Assembly (NCBI GenBank): GCA_023417315.1
Contig: JAEZFW010000010.1
Location: 5,877 to 69,876, forward strand
From: Pseudomonadota bacterium
GTDB lineage: Bacteria; Pseudomonadota; Gammaproteobacteria; Steroidobacterales; Steroidobacteraceae
Direction of reading: 5' to 3'
DNA: 64,000 nt
In this document: positions 1-8,640 of the stretch, piece after piece
How positions within the stretch are numbered: the first letter of the stretch is position 1
Layout of the letters: each line of letters begins with the position of its first letter
Program-made: the position numbers and the translations under genes
The notes under the pieces: model-generated
What the model saw: the letters and a program-made list of their open reading frames with translations, nothing else
Databases searched by the model: none
Told to the model about the DNA's origin: nothing

Positions 1-267
1 GATGCGCCCGGCATTTATGTCGACAACCGCAAGCTCGCAAGCATCGGGTTACGCATAAGACGCGGCTGCAGCTATCACGGCCTCGCGTTCAACATTGCGA
101 TGGATCTCGAGCCTTTTAGGCGAATCAATCCGTGCGGATTTCGCGGCCTCGAAGTCGTGGACTTACGCGGGCTCGGGGTGGATATCGACGTCGCAACGGC
201 GGCCCGCCGCTTGGCACCGCACCTGCTGAATGCGCTCAATCTTCCTGAAGAAGCGGTTAGCGGTTAG
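1..267 (+). CDS. lipB: Octanoyltransferase LipB, C-terminal part (5' end outside window)
   Basis: LipB moves octanoyl groups from acyl carrier protein to lipoate-dependent enzymes in the cytoplasm. The open frame from base 1 gives 88 residues. They contain NRKLASIG, with the conserved active-site lysine, then the RRGCSYHG block and RINPCG, whose cysteine is the acyl-thioester nucleophile of the family. About 43 residues follow the cysteine, so the C-terminus is near normal length. The last residues (AVSG) and the TAG stop are read from the first copies of the GCGGTTA repeat of PTR1, so the repeat array supplies the gene end. The neighbour ybeD is convergent and a classical LipB partner. The identity is secure; only the 5' end is missing. 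Confidence 0.95.
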   Translation, partial: DAPGIYVDNRKLASIGLRIRRGCSYHGLAFNIAMDLEPFRRINPCGFRGLEVVDLRGLGVDIDVATAARRLAPHLLNALNLPEEAVSG

Positions 268-452
268 CGGTTAGCGGTTAGGGGTTAGCGGTTAGTCAGA
301 GTCGCGGCCCATCCACCATGATCTCGTATGAGCGACGCATCTGGCGCTGGTCGAGGCATCGAGCGATCGATTATGACCCAGCCGATGATGTGGGGGCTGA
401 CCATCGGATGCCCATCTGACTTAACCGCTAACCCCTAACCGCTAACCACTTC
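250..452. repeat. PTR1: paired tandem-repeat element, unit GCGGTTA
   Basis: The left arm (250-300) has about six GGTTAG-type units between GAAG and TCAGA. The right arm (415-452) is its inverted copy, TCTGAC to CCACTTC. The core at 301-414 is non-repetitive. It lies between the convergent lipB and ybeD, and the lipB stop codon falls inside the left arm. Confidence 0.9.
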
Positions 453-457
453 TGACC

Positions 458-718
458 CTACAGCACTACCAACACGCGCTCGCACGAGGTGAGCTCTCGA
501 TAGAGCGCATCGAGCTGCTCGCGGCTTTGCGCTTGGAACGTGCAAGTCAAACTGAGGTAGCTGCCGTCTTTGCTCGGGCGTTCTTCGATCTGCGATGCAT
601 CGATCGGCCCGGTGTGTTTCTGAACGATACCGATGACGATGCTGCGAAAGTCCGCGCTCTGTCGGCCCATCACTTTCAAAGGGAACTCGCAGGGGAAATT
701 GAAAAGCGTATCGTTCAT
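458..718 (-). CDS. ybeD: YbeD/DUF493 family small protein
   Basis: This 86-residue protein has the full DUF493 (YbeD) pattern: an N-terminal FPCEFPLKVMG strand, IVIGIVQKH and the C-terminal region ending in SCERVLVVL. The fold is ferredoxin-like and resembles the regulatory domain of D-3-phosphoglycerate dehydrogenase. The molecular role is unsettled, and in many proteobacteria it sits beside lipB. It is the last gene of the minus-strand run mreB to ybeD and converges on lipB across PTR1. Its start is 19 bases after the aminotransferase stop, suggesting co-transcription. Length matches the family. Confidence 0.9.
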   Translation of the reverse strand: MNDTLFNFPCEFPLKVMGRQSADFRSIVIGIVQKHTGPIDASQIEERPSKDGSYLSLTCTFQAQSREQLDALYRELTSCERVLVVL

Positions 719-737
719 GGAAGACCGTCCCGTAGGC

Positions 738-1610
738 TCATAGAGCCGATGTGCCAGCTAAGCTGGAACGATGCGTTGCGAAGGCTTCGCTTACTCGCTG
801 CCAGTATCCGCCGGGGCGACCCGAGCCGATGACACGATCGTCGATCCTCGTCACGGGCAAGACATCGCGGGTCGCAGCCGACAGCCACACTTCGTCGGCG
901 GCAAGCAATTCCTCGAGCGACATGGCGCGAATCTCGATCTGTAGATGCCCGGCCGCAAGCTCCAGCGTGGCATCGCGCGTCGTGCCCGGCAGAATGCGGT
1001 GCGAATTCGGCGGCGCAACGAGTACGCCGCCTGCGACGAGCAAGACGCTCGTCGATGCGCCCTCTAGAACTTCGTGGTCGCGAACGATGATGGCTTCTTG
1101 AGCACCGGCTTGCGCTGCCTGCTGCTTCATCAATACGTTCGCGAGCAACGCGGTGGCCTTGATATCGCAGCGGCCCCAACGGAAGTCTTCGACGGTGATC
1201 GCGCTCAATCCCGATGCTCGCAGCTCCGGAGTCAGCACAGGCAAAGGGCTCGCCATCGCGAACACCGTGGGCACCACGTGGGTTGGAAAAGCGTGATTGC
1301 GGCCGTACTCCATTCCGCGCGTCACCTGAACGTACAAGTACATGTCGACCCCGCCATTGCGTTGCACGAGCTCTTGCAGGATCGCGAGCCACTCCTCATG
1401 CGTGTGCGGCGAGGGCAACTGAATCTCGTTCAGGCTGCGGGCGAGGCGGTCGAAGTGCTCCCGAAAGCGGAACATTCGTCCGCCAAACACGGGCAGAACT
1501 TCATACACGCTATCGGCGAACAGAAAGCCACGATCGAGCGGTGAGACGCGCGCCTCCTGTAAGGGGCCGTATGTCCCGTTCAAATAGCAGATTGGTAACG
1601 GGTCGGCCAT
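738..1610 (-). CDS. dat: D-amino acid aminotransferase (fold-type IV PLP enzyme)
   Basis: Fold-type IV aminotransferase, most like D-alanine transaminases, which interconvert D-alanine and D-glutamate with their 2-oxo acids. The start MADPLPICYLNG at 1610 is preferred over an upstream ATG that would overlap dacA; it gives 290 residues, usual for the family. Seen motifs are the SPLDRGFLFADSVYEV block, the RWGRCDIKATALLANVL segment with the PLP lysine (Lys151) and LEGASTSV for phosphate binding. It sits just downstream of dacA among peptidoglycan genes, which fits a role in supplying D-amino acids. A branched-chain aminotransferase or 4-amino-4-deoxychorismate lyase of the same fold is less likely. 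Confidence 0.85.
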   Translation of the reverse strand: MADPLPICYLNGTYGPLQEARVSPLDRGFLFADSVYEVLPVFGGRMFRFREHFDRLARSLNEIQLPSPHTHEEWLAILQELVQRNGGVDMYLYVQVTRGMEYGRNHAFPTHVVPTVFAMASPLPVLTPELRASGLSAITVEDFRWGRCDIKATALLANVLMKQQAAQAGAQEAIIVRDHEVLEGASTSVLLVAGGVLVAPPNSHRILPGTTRDATLELAAGHLQIEIRAMSLEELLAADEVWLSAATRDVLPVTRIDDRVIGSGRPGGYWQRVSEAFATHRSSLAGTSAL

Positions 1611-1629
1611 TCGCACGCCTGCACGAGCG

Positions 1630-2859
1630 CTATTGCATCCAGAGGCGAATGTCGTCGTACATGCGACCGAAGAATCCGGCTTCCGGGATTTCCGCTTCGA
1701 CATGCATCGGGTACGTTGCGAGCGTCGACTCCCCTAGAAGCACTCGCAGCTTGCCAACGGGCGCATCCGGAGTCAGTGGCGCGACGAGTGGCTCGGCGAT
1801 ATCGGCCGAGACCGTGAGCGAGCTTTCTTGCCCACGCGGAACCGTTGCATAGACATCCTGCGGCACGCTCAGCGCCGCGGAGTCCGCTTCGCCTCTCCAC
1901 ACGCGCAAGCTCAACAGCGGCTGGCGCGCCGTATAGAGCTTGCGTGTTTGATAAAAGCCGAATCCGTAGTTCAGAAGCGCCGCGCTCGCATCCTCGCGTG
2001 CGCGTATCGAAGGTGCACCCATCACGACCGCCACGAGACGCATGTCATCGCGCTTCGCGGAAGACACGAGGCAGTAGCCTGCCGACTCGGTGTGGCCCGT
2101 CTTCATACCATCGACCGTCGGATCGCGTGCGAGCAGGCCGTTGCGATTCGGCTGCGTGATGTTGTTCCAGGTGAAGTCGCGCTGCGAATACCATTTGTAG
2201 TACTCGGGGTACTCGCGTACGAGAGCCGCCGCCAACAAGGCGATATCGCGAGCTGTCGTGTAGTGCTCCGGCCCCGGCATGCCTGGAGAGTTCTGGAAAT
2301 GCGTGCTCGTCATGCCAAGCTGTTGCGCATACTGGTTCATCAAGTCGACGAAGACGGGCTCGCTGCCCGCGACGTGCTCGGCGAGCGCGACGGTCGCATC
2401 GTTGCCCGATTGCACGATCATGCCTTGGATCAGGTCCTCGACGCTGACTTGCGAACCGACCTCGACGAACATGCGCGACCCATCCTGACTGCGCGCGTAT
2501 GCGCTAATCCGCACCATGTCGTCCAACTTGATGCGCCCATCTTTCAGCGCATGGAATACAGCATACGCGGTCATGAGCTTCGTGAGGCTCGCGGGCTCGA
2601 GCCGTTGATTCTCGTTGCTCGCCGCCAGCACCTGATTGGTCTGATAGTCGATGAGGTAATACCCGCGGGCCGGTACTTGCGGCGGCGCCGGAATCGGCGG
2701 CGGTTTGATTCCCGAATCAGTCGAGATCGCCGTGACGCCGGCAATCGGAGGCGGCAATTGAGAACCGGCGTCCGCATCAGCGGAGGGCGAGGAGTCCGAA
2801 CAGCCGCTCGCGACCAGCGAAAGGGCCACCAAGACGAAGGGCAATGCGCGTGCAATCAT
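1630..2859 (-). CDS. dacA: D-alanyl-D-alanine carboxypeptidase (PBP5/DacA-like), predicted lipoprotein
   Basis: Serine DD-carboxypeptidase that trims the terminal D-alanine from peptidoglycan stem peptides in the periplasm. With the start at 2859 it has 409 residues. The serine motif S91-L-T-K94, SGNDA and DGMKTGHT (the KTG box) are all present, followed by the C-terminal PBP5-type beta domain and an amphipathic tail (FGRMYDDIRLWMQ). The N-terminus MIARALPFVLVALSLVASGC ends in a lipobox, so it looks lipid-anchored, while most DacA proteins have a type I signal. A proline-rich linker (about 35-62) follows. An ATG 42 bases upstream is possible but gives a poorer signal. It is the gene after rlpA in the elongation block. 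Confidence 0.93.
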   Translation of the reverse strand: MIARALPFVLVALSLVASGCSDSSPSADADAGSQLPPPIAGVTAISTDSGIKPPPIPAPPQVPARGYYLIDYQTNQVLAASNENQRLEPASLTKLMTAYAVFHALKDGRIKLDDMVRISAYARSQDGSRMFVEVGSQVSVEDLIQGMIVQSGNDATVALAEHVAGSEPVFVDLMNQYAQQLGMTSTHFQNSPGMPGPEHYTTARDIALLAAALVREYPEYYKWYSQRDFTWNNITQPNRNGLLARDPTVDGMKTGHTESAGYCLVSSAKRDDMRLVAVVMGAPSIRAREDASAALLNYGFGFYQTRKLYTARQPLLSLRVWRGEADSAALSVPQDVYATVPRGQESSLTVSADIAEPLVAPLTPDAPVGKLRVLLGESTLATYPMHVEAEIPEAGFFGRMYDDIRLWMQ

Positions 2860-2927
2860 GATGTACAACCGGAAAAAGAGCGCGCCGGATTCTATCCGCA
2901 CCGGCGTACTGCGAATACTTCAGGAAA

Positions 2928-3749
2928 CTAGTCGGCTGCGAGCCGGGCGTCCGTCACGCCGAGCGATCTCAATTTCGCGACGAGTCGGTCGAACTCTCCA
3001 ACACTCGGGACCGGGCCGACGCGCACCCGATACAGAGTGCGACCATCGACGTCGTCGCGACGTACGAAGCCATTTTCGACGCCTTTCGTGCGTAAACGTT
3101 CAACCAGCGACGCGGCATTCGCCTCGCTGCTGAAAGCGCCAGCTTGCACGAAAATGCCCGAGCTGGGCGCCGCTGGCGACGCGGGTGTATCGAGCGATGT
3201 CAGAGCGCGCACCTCGACGAACGTCGTGCCGTCTCGGAGCATGTCGAGCTTCGCGGCCGCAGTACGCGACAGGTCGATGATCCGGCCGTCTTTGAACGGG
3301 CCGCGGTCGTTGACACGCACCACAATGCTCTTACCGTTGCGCAGATTCGTCACCTGCACATACGTGGGCAGCGGCAACGTCTTGTGAGCTGCGGTCATCG
3401 CGTGCATGTCGTACTTCTCGCCGTTCGATGTCAAGCCATCATGGAAGCCGGGCCCGTACCATGAAGCGATTCCGCGTTCGACGTAGCCGGCCGCATCGGG
3501 CATCACGAAGTAGCGTTTTCCGAGCACTGTGTAGAACGGTGGATTGCCTTTCGCGGAACGAGGCTCCAAGCGCGGAACTGCATCTGGGGTGGTCTCGATC
3601 TGGGGCGGCGTTGGAGTGCTCGTGGGCGCTTGTGGGGGCGGTGAGGAGGGGGCGCTTGCGCACCCGCCAAGGACCACCGCAGTCACGAATAGCAGTGGGA
3701 GTGAGATGTGCGCGCACGTCGCGCGCGAACCCAGACTACCGACTTGCAT
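2928..3749 (-). CDS. rlpA: RlpA-like septal-ring lytic transglycosylase, lipoprotein
   Basis: RlpA cleaves glycan strands lacking stem peptides. The protein has a lipoprotein signal ending LGGC, a proline-rich linker and a double-psi beta-barrel domain (GIASWYGPGFHDGLTSNGE through VNDRGPFKDGRIIDLS). The histidine in AAHKTLPLP and the aspartate in VNDRGP are the likely catalytic residues. A C-terminal SPOR domain starting GIFVQAGAF should bind denuded glycan. I place the start at 3749 (MQVGSLGS), overlapping the mltB end by 14 bases; an ATG at 3773 is possible. The overlap suggests translation coupled to mltB. Confidence 0.92.
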   Translation of the reverse strand: MQVGSLGSRATCAHISLPLLFVTAVVLGGCASAPSSPPPQAPTSTPTPPQIETTPDAVPRLEPRSAKGNPPFYTVLGKRYFVMPDAAGYVERGIASWYGPGFHDGLTSNGEKYDMHAMTAAHKTLPLPTYVQVTNLRNGKSIVVRVNDRGPFKDGRIIDLSRTAAAKLDMLRDGTTFVEVRALTSLDTPASPAAPSSGIFVQAGAFSSEANAASLVERLRTKGVENGFVRRDDVDGRTLYRVRVGPVPSVGEFDRLVAKLRSLGVTDARLAAD

Positions 3750-4710
3750 CGCGCATGAAACCCTGAATCGCATGACCGAGATCGTTCACTGCCATCGCGT
3801 ACATCGTGCTGCGGTTGTAGCGGGTGATGACGTAGAAGTTGGTGAAGCCGACGCGATACTCAGGCCCCTTCTTGCCCTGACCGACGACGAGCATCGCCGG
3901 GGCATCGTCAGGTAGCGTCGTCTCGAACTCGACGCCTTTGTCTCGAAGCGACTGCACGGTCTCATTGAGAGCGATCTTCGACACATCGAAGCGGCTCAGG
4001 TCATGATTCTTCAGGGTGGCGTTGACGATCACGGGTTCATCCGCCTGCCAACCATAACCGCGCAAGTAGTTTGCGATCGAGCCGATGACGTCGTCCCAGC
4101 TGTTCCAAAGATCTCGTTTGCCGTCGCCGTCTGCATCGACCGCGTACCTTCGGTAGCTGCTCGAGATGAACTGCGGTGCACCCATCGCGCCTGCGTAAGA
4201 GCCGAGCGCCGTCTTGGTGTCTACAGCCTCTTCGCGCGAGAGGAGGAGGAATTGCACGAGCTCGCTGCGAAAAAACTCGGAGCGCGGCGGGAAGTCGAAC
4301 GCGAGCGTCACCAGCGCGTCGATAACGCGATACCGGCCGGTGATACGTCCAAACGAGGTCTCGACTCCCAAGATGCCGGAAACCACAGCCGCAAGACGCT
4401 CATCGCCGATCGCATGCAATCGTTCGTTATGCGCGACCCAGAAGTCCGCCCCTTGCTGGATGCGTCGTTCCGTCAAGAAGCGCTCTCGATACTCGTGCCA
4501 CGGCACGACGCGCTCTGCCGGACGACTGATGGCATCGAGGATCGCTTGCTGGGTTTCGGCTTGACTAAGCAGCGCTTCGACCTCCTTGCGGGCGAAGCCG
4601 TGAGAAGCGCTCATCTCGTCGATGAAAGCGCGCACTTCCGATCGACTGACATCGAGTGCGAAGGAGGGTAAGCAGAGGCAAGTTGCCAGCAGCGCGAAAT
4701 AGAATCTCAA
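3736..4710 (-). CDS. mltB: Membrane-bound lytic murein transglycosylase B
   Basis: GH103 lytic transglycosylase. It contains ILGVETSFGR with the catalytic glutamate, then SYAGAMGAPQFISSSYRRYAVDADGDGKRD-type family blocks and the substrate-binding GYGWQ segment. The open frame runs far upstream into rodA with no ATG near the mature protein. The best start is a TTG at 4710, followed by a hydrophobic signal (RFYFALLATCLCLPSFA), giving 324 residues. PTR2 lies directly upstream, so no strong ribosome site is visible. The signal ends in SFA with no clear lipobox, so it may be soluble in the periplasm despite the family name. Confidence 0.9.
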   Translation of the reverse strand: MRFYFALLATCLCLPSFALDVSRSEVRAFIDEMSASHGFARKEVEALLSQAETQQAILDAISRPAERVVPWHEYRERFLTERRIQQGADFWVAHNERLHAIGDERLAAVVSGILGVETSFGRITGRYRVIDALVTLAFDFPPRSEFFRSELVQFLLLSREEAVDTKTALGSYAGAMGAPQFISSSYRRYAVDADGDGKRDLWNSWDDVIGSIANYLRGYGWQADEPVIVNATLKNHDLSRFDVSKIALNETVQSLRDKGVEFETTLPDDAPAMLVVGQGKKGPEYRVGFTNFYVITRYNRSTMYAMAVNDLGHAIQGFMRDASR

Positions 4711-4730
4711 AACGTGATCTCTGATGGTCA

Positions 4731-4842
4731 AAGTGATGCGGGTGATGAAAGTGACGGACGTGATGAAGGTCAGAAGCGAAGCTTCCGGAGTGCAGCGTCT
4801 CGAGCCTCCATCCACTTCGACACTTGCATCACGTACATCACT
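4731..4842. repeat. PTR2: paired tandem-repeat element, unit GTGATG(A/C)
   Basis: The left arm (4731-4774) is GTGATG/GTGACG units ending in GTCAGA. The right arm (about 4811-4842) is CACTT, ATCAC and ATCACT units. It lies in the mltB-rodA gap and covers the region upstream of the mltB TTG start. Confidence 0.8.
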
Positions 4843-4856
4843 CGGAGCTCCGCTCC

Positions 4857-5996
4857 TCATCGGCTCACGAGCTTGCGCTTCGCGCAGAGCGCCATGAGGA
4901 TACCGAAACCTGCCATGAGGGTCACCATTGCGGTCCCGCCGTAGCTGACAAACGGCAGCGGCACGCCCACGACAGGCAGCAAGCCCGTGACCATGCCGGT
5001 GTTCACGAAGACGTACACGCAGAACGTCAGGCTCAACGCGCCGGCCGCGAGCCGAGCGAACGTGTCTTGAGCAGTTGCTGCTAGATACAGCGCGCGCCCG
5101 ATCACGAACATATACAACCCAATGACGGTGATGAGGCCCATCAGTCCCCATTCTTCGCCCACGACCGCAAAGATGAAGTCCGTCGTGCGCTCGGGGAGAA
5201 ACTCGAGCTGCGCCTGGCTTCCGTTGAGATAGCCCTTGCCGAATACGCCGCCGGATCCGATCGCGATTTGAGACTGGATAATGTGATAGCCGGACCCGAG
5301 CGGATCGCTTTGCGGATCGAGGAACGTCAGCACGCGTTGCTTCTGGTAGTCGTGCAACAGGAACTGCCACGCGACCACCGCGACCGGAACGAGCAACGCC
5401 GCAATGGCTGCGATGTAGCGGATTTGCAGCCCTGCAAGCAAGAGCACCATCGCGCCGGAAGAGGCGACGAGCAGGGAGGTTCCCAAATCCGGCTGCTCAG
5501 CGATCAGCAACGTCGGTACACCGATGCCGAGCGCGAGCAGCAATAGCGAGATCGGGCTCGGTGGGAGCGGGCGTTCGTGCAGATACCACGCGCAGGCCAG
5601 CGGCACCGCCAGCTTCATGAGCTCGGACGGTTGGAAGCGAATGAATCCCAGATCGAGCCACCGCTGTGCACCCATCGCGATATCGCCCGTCAACATCACG
5701 AGCACGAGCATGATGAGGCCTGCGAGGTACGCCCACGGCGTGGCCGCGCGAATCATCCGCGGCGGCACCTGCGCGAGGGCGACCATTGCGATTAACCCGA
5801 GCCCGAAGCGGACCAGCTGCGCCTCCAAGAACCCGAGACTGCGTCCCGAGGCGCTGAAGACGACGATGGAGCCCACTGCGCCGACTAAACACAGGCCGAT
5901 GAAGAGCGGGCCGTCGAGATGCAGCGCAAGCAACAGACGCGCTGAGCCCGTGAGCGTCCGCTGTGCGCGTGAGGTATCGAGCGCGTCGTAGTTCAT
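4857..5996 (-). CDS. rodA: Peptidoglycan glycosyltransferase RodA (SEDS family)
   Basis: RodA polymerises lipid II into glycan during lateral wall growth, working with PBP2. The 379-residue protein has about ten membrane helices and SEDS hallmarks: GDIAMGAQRWLDLG, FQPSELMKLA, EQPDLGTSLLV and, near the end, PFVSYGGTAM. The start ATG overlaps the mrdA stop by four bases (ATGA), so the two subunits are translationally coupled. FtsW is excluded by the pairing with PBP2 and MreBCD. Confidence 0.96.
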   Translation of the reverse strand: MNYDALDTSRAQRTLTGSARLLLALHLDGPLFIGLCLVGAVGSIVVFSASGRSLGFLEAQLVRFGLGLIAMVALAQVPPRMIRAATPWAYLAGLIMLVLVMLTGDIAMGAQRWLDLGFIRFQPSELMKLAVPLACAWYLHERPLPPSPISLLLLALGIGVPTLLIAEQPDLGTSLLVASSGAMVLLLAGLQIRYIAAIAALLVPVAVVAWQFLLHDYQKQRVLTFLDPQSDPLGSGYHIIQSQIAIGSGGVFGKGYLNGSQAQLEFLPERTTDFIFAVVGEEWGLMGLITVIGLYMFVIGRALYLAATAQDTFARLAAGALSLTFCVYVFVNTGMVTGLLPVVGVPLPFVSYGGTAMVTLMAGFGILMALCAKRKLVSR

Positions 5997-7954
5997 TCTG
6001 TCGTGCCCGGTGGAGGTGCCGCAGGAGCAGGTTTGCGCGTGGCTTCCTGCTCGGCGAGTTGCTCGGGCGTCAGCAGATACGCGTCGAGAATGCGCCTTGC
6101 GATCGGTGCGGCATACGCCGACCCGCCGCGCGGAGAGTTCTCCACGATGACGGCGACTGCGAGCTTGGGGTCTTCTACCGGCGCGAACGCGACGAACAAT
6201 GCGTGGTCGCGCAGATGCTCGGCAAGCTCGTCTGCCTTGCGCATGCGCTCGTTCGCCGCAACAGTAAAGACTTGTGCGGTGCCGCTCTTGCCAGCCATCG
6301 TGTAGAGGGGCTTGCCTGCTTGATTGATGTAATAGCGAGCGCTGCCGTACGGGGCGTTTGCGACGTCATACATCCCGCCGATCGCCACATCCCACGCGCT
6401 CGGATCCTTCGCTTTGGCGTCTGGAAGCCGTACCGGCTCGATCTGTCTCGTCACGCCCGTCTGGGCGTCGCGGATTGCGCGAACTAGCCGCGGCTTGAAG
6501 CGCTTTCCATGCGCGGCGAGTGTAGCGGTCGCATGAGCGAGCTGCAGTGGTGTCGTGCTCATGTAGCCCTGGCCGATACCGATGCTGATCGTATCGCCCG
6601 GAAACCATATCTTCGCTTCCGGACGTTTGAACGCGTTGCGCTTCCACTCCGTCGAGGGAAGGATGCCGTCGCGTTCGCCACCGATATCGATGCCCGTGTG
6701 TTGCCCGAGCCCGAACTGTTGCAGGTAGTCATGGATGCGATCCACACCCATGACGTGAGCGACATCCCAGAAGTACACATCGCATGAGGTCGCGAGTGCT
6801 TTACGCATGTCGACGGTGCCGTGGCCCTCGCGTTTCCAGTCGCGGCGTAATCGATCGCGTCCACCAGGCATGCGCCACGACCCGCGACAGAAGCGCGTTT
6901 CGGTGGGCGTCACGATGCCGTATTCGAGCGCGGCGAGCGCCATCAGCGGCTTGACGGTCGAGCCGGGCGGATAGACGCCTCGCAGCGCGCGGTCGTACAT
7001 CGGACGCTTCGGATCTTCGGTGAGCGCGAGATACTCCGGACGCGAAAGTCCGCGCGCGAACAGATTCGGATCGAAGCCCGGTGTGCTGACGAACGCGATG
7101 ACATCGCCAGTCGTCGGATCGATAGCGACCGCGGCAGCGCGATGATCTCGGAGCGCTTCTTCGGCTGTTTGTTGGACTCGTTGGTCGATCGTGAGATACA
7201 GATCGTTGCCCGCGAGCGGCTCTTGTCTCTCGAGCGCAGCGGCTTCGTTGCCGATGCGCTCGACGCTGCGACCTTGTGCGTTCACGAGCAGCTGCTGGTA
7301 GCCCGTTCGACCGTGTAGCTCGTCTTCGTACGCGCGCTCGACGCCGCTCTTACCGGTCAGCGTCGTGCCCGCGTAGTCCTCGATCTTGAGGCGCTTCTTG
7401 TCATCCTCGCTGATCGCACCGACATAGCCGATCGCGTGCACGCCAGTTCCACCGAGTGGGTAGTACCGCGTGAGGCGCGGGCGGATCTCGATGCCCGGAA
7501 ACTGGTGCCGACGCGCAGCGAACTTCGCAAGCTCCTCTTCTGTAAGCTGGAGCTTCACCGGCACGGCATCGAAGCTGCGTCGACTGCGGATGTCCTTTTT
7601 CAGCGTGGCGATATCCGCCGCTTCGATCAATCCCAAGTCCGCCAAGCCGTTCAACGTTCCTTCGACGTCTTCGACTTGTTCGCGCGTGAGCTCGAGCTGA
7701 TAAGAGGGCGCGTTCGTCGCAAGGGGCAGGCCATTGCGGTCGAGGATCAATCCACGATTGGGTGGGATGGGCTCGATCTTGATTCGATTGCCTTGCGAGA
7801 GCTCGACGAAGTAGTCGTAGCGCACGACCTGCAGCCACACCAACCTTGCGATCACCGCGCCTAGCGCGAGCACCATGATCACGGCAGCCGCAATCGCGCG
7901 CTGTTCGAACAGTCGCTGCTCTGCGTGGTGATCCTTGATGCGGACGGTGGGCAT
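5993..7954 (-). CDS. mrdA: Penicillin-binding protein 2 (elongasome transpeptidase)
   Basis: Class B PBP that cross-links new side-wall peptidoglycan with RodA. It has 653 residues: one N-terminal membrane helix (about 20-40), a pedestal/dimerisation domain, then the transpeptidase domain with PGSTVKPL (SxxK), ATSCDVYF (SxD-type second motif) and GKSGTAQV (KSGT). Order and spacing fit PBP2 rather than the divisome PBP3. It overlaps rodA by four bases. PTR3 lies immediately upstream, between mrdA and mreD, and leaves no clear Shine-Dalgarno sequence. Confidence 0.96.
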   Translation of the reverse strand: MPTVRIKDHHAEQRLFEQRAIAAAVIMVLALGAVIARLVWLQVVRYDYFVELSQGNRIKIEPIPPNRGLILDRNGLPLATNAPSYQLELTREQVEDVEGTLNGLADLGLIEAADIATLKKDIRSRRSFDAVPVKLQLTEEELAKFAARRHQFPGIEIRPRLTRYYPLGGTGVHAIGYVGAISEDDKKRLKIEDYAGTTLTGKSGVERAYEDELHGRTGYQQLLVNAQGRSVERIGNEAAALERQEPLAGNDLYLTIDQRVQQTAEEALRDHRAAAVAIDPTTGDVIAFVSTPGFDPNLFARGLSRPEYLALTEDPKRPMYDRALRGVYPPGSTVKPLMALAALEYGIVTPTETRFCRGSWRMPGGRDRLRRDWKREGHGTVDMRKALATSCDVYFWDVAHVMGVDRIHDYLQQFGLGQHTGIDIGGERDGILPSTEWKRNAFKRPEAKIWFPGDTISIGIGQGYMSTTPLQLAHATATLAAHGKRFKPRLVRAIRDAQTGVTRQIEPVRLPDAKAKDPSAWDVAIGGMYDVANAPYGSARYYINQAGKPLYTMAGKSGTAQVFTVAANERMRKADELAEHLRDHALFVAFAPVEDPKLAVAVIVENSPRGGSAYAAPIARRILDAYLLTPEQLAEQEATRKPAPAAPPPGTTE

Positions 7955-7956
7955 AG

Positions 7957-8098
7957 AAGGGTGATCGGGTGCTGGGTTGCTGGGTGCTGGTCAGAATGGC
8001 TCAGGTCGAGCGATGTGCGCGTGGATCAGTTCGAGAAACTCCTCATGGCAGGCGCCATTCTCTGGCCAGTACCCGATGACCCAGTACCCGACACCCTC
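7957..8098. repeat. PTR3: paired tandem-repeat element, unit GGGTGCT
   Basis: The left arm (7957-7995) has GGGTGAT, GGGTGCT and GGTTGCT units ending in TCAGA. The right arm (8061-8098) starts TCTGG and carries AGTACCC and ATGACCC units. It fills the mreD-mrdA gap and begins two bases from the mrdA start codon. Confidence 0.85.
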
Positions 8099-8102
8099 AA
8101 GT

Positions 8103-8591
8103 TCAACGGCTTCTCCGACTCCACGTATCCAAAATCGCAACGAGCACAGGCCACACCAACGTGCTCGTGAGCACGGGGAGCCAACGCGACCACGATGTGA
8201 TGGCCGGTCCTATGATGCCGTCGATCCAGAAGACGACAAACTCGTAGAGCGCCAGCAGCATGAAAACCGTCAGTGTTTGGTGCCAGATCGGAAAAATCCG
8301 CATGCGCAACTGAAACTTGTGGGTCAGAAACGCGACGAGCAAGAACGCGAGCGCGTGTTGCCCGACAAGCGGTCCCGTCAGCACGTCTACTGCAAGCCCA
8401 CACAGCCACGCGAAAGTCAGCCCCGCGATCCGTGGCGCACTCAACGACCAGTAAATGACGAGCAGCAACAGCAGCTCGGGACGGGCACGCTCGATGGCTT
8501 CCGGCAGCTCCACGATCGTGAAAATGAGCGCAAGCACGACCGTGATCGTCACGCGCAACGAGCTGGAGCGCGCGTCACTCACTCGATCCAC
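8103..8591 (-). CDS. mreD: Rod shape-determining protein MreD
   Basis: A 162-residue integral membrane protein with five or six hydrophobic segments and the MreD-typical stretches LLLLVIYWSLSAPRIAGL and GLAVDVLTGPLVGQHAL. It links MreC and the RodA-PBP2 synthase in the inner membrane. The position between mreC and mrdA on the same strand supports the call. The C-terminus ends close to PTR3. Confidence 0.92.
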   Translation of the reverse strand: MDRVSDARSSSLRVTITVVLALIFTIVELPEAIERARPELLLLLVIYWSLSAPRIAGLTFAWLCGLAVDVLTGPLVGQHALAFLLVAFLTHKFQLRMRIFPIWHQTLTVFMLLALYEFVVFWIDGIIGPAITSWSRWLPVLTSTLVWPVLVAILDTWSRRSR

Positions 8592-8640
8592 TCCGCTGCA
8601 GCTGAGGAGGCTCTCATAAGTTCAGACCGTTGCGCGGCGA

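Noticed and set aside
250..300. CRISPR array or telomere from the regular GGTTAG units
   Set aside because: There are no spacers between units, the units are degenerate, and the array is short with an inverted partner. The window is internal chromosome sequence, not an end.
1828..2931. Long plus-strand open frame antisense to dacA (367 residues)
   Set aside because: Arg/His/Ala-rich composition without domains. DacA on the other strand has all catalytic motifs.
4711..5370. N-terminal extension of the mltB frame over rodA
   Set aside because: The extension is out-of-frame rodA sequence and PTR2. The protein homology and signal peptide begin at the TTG at 4710.
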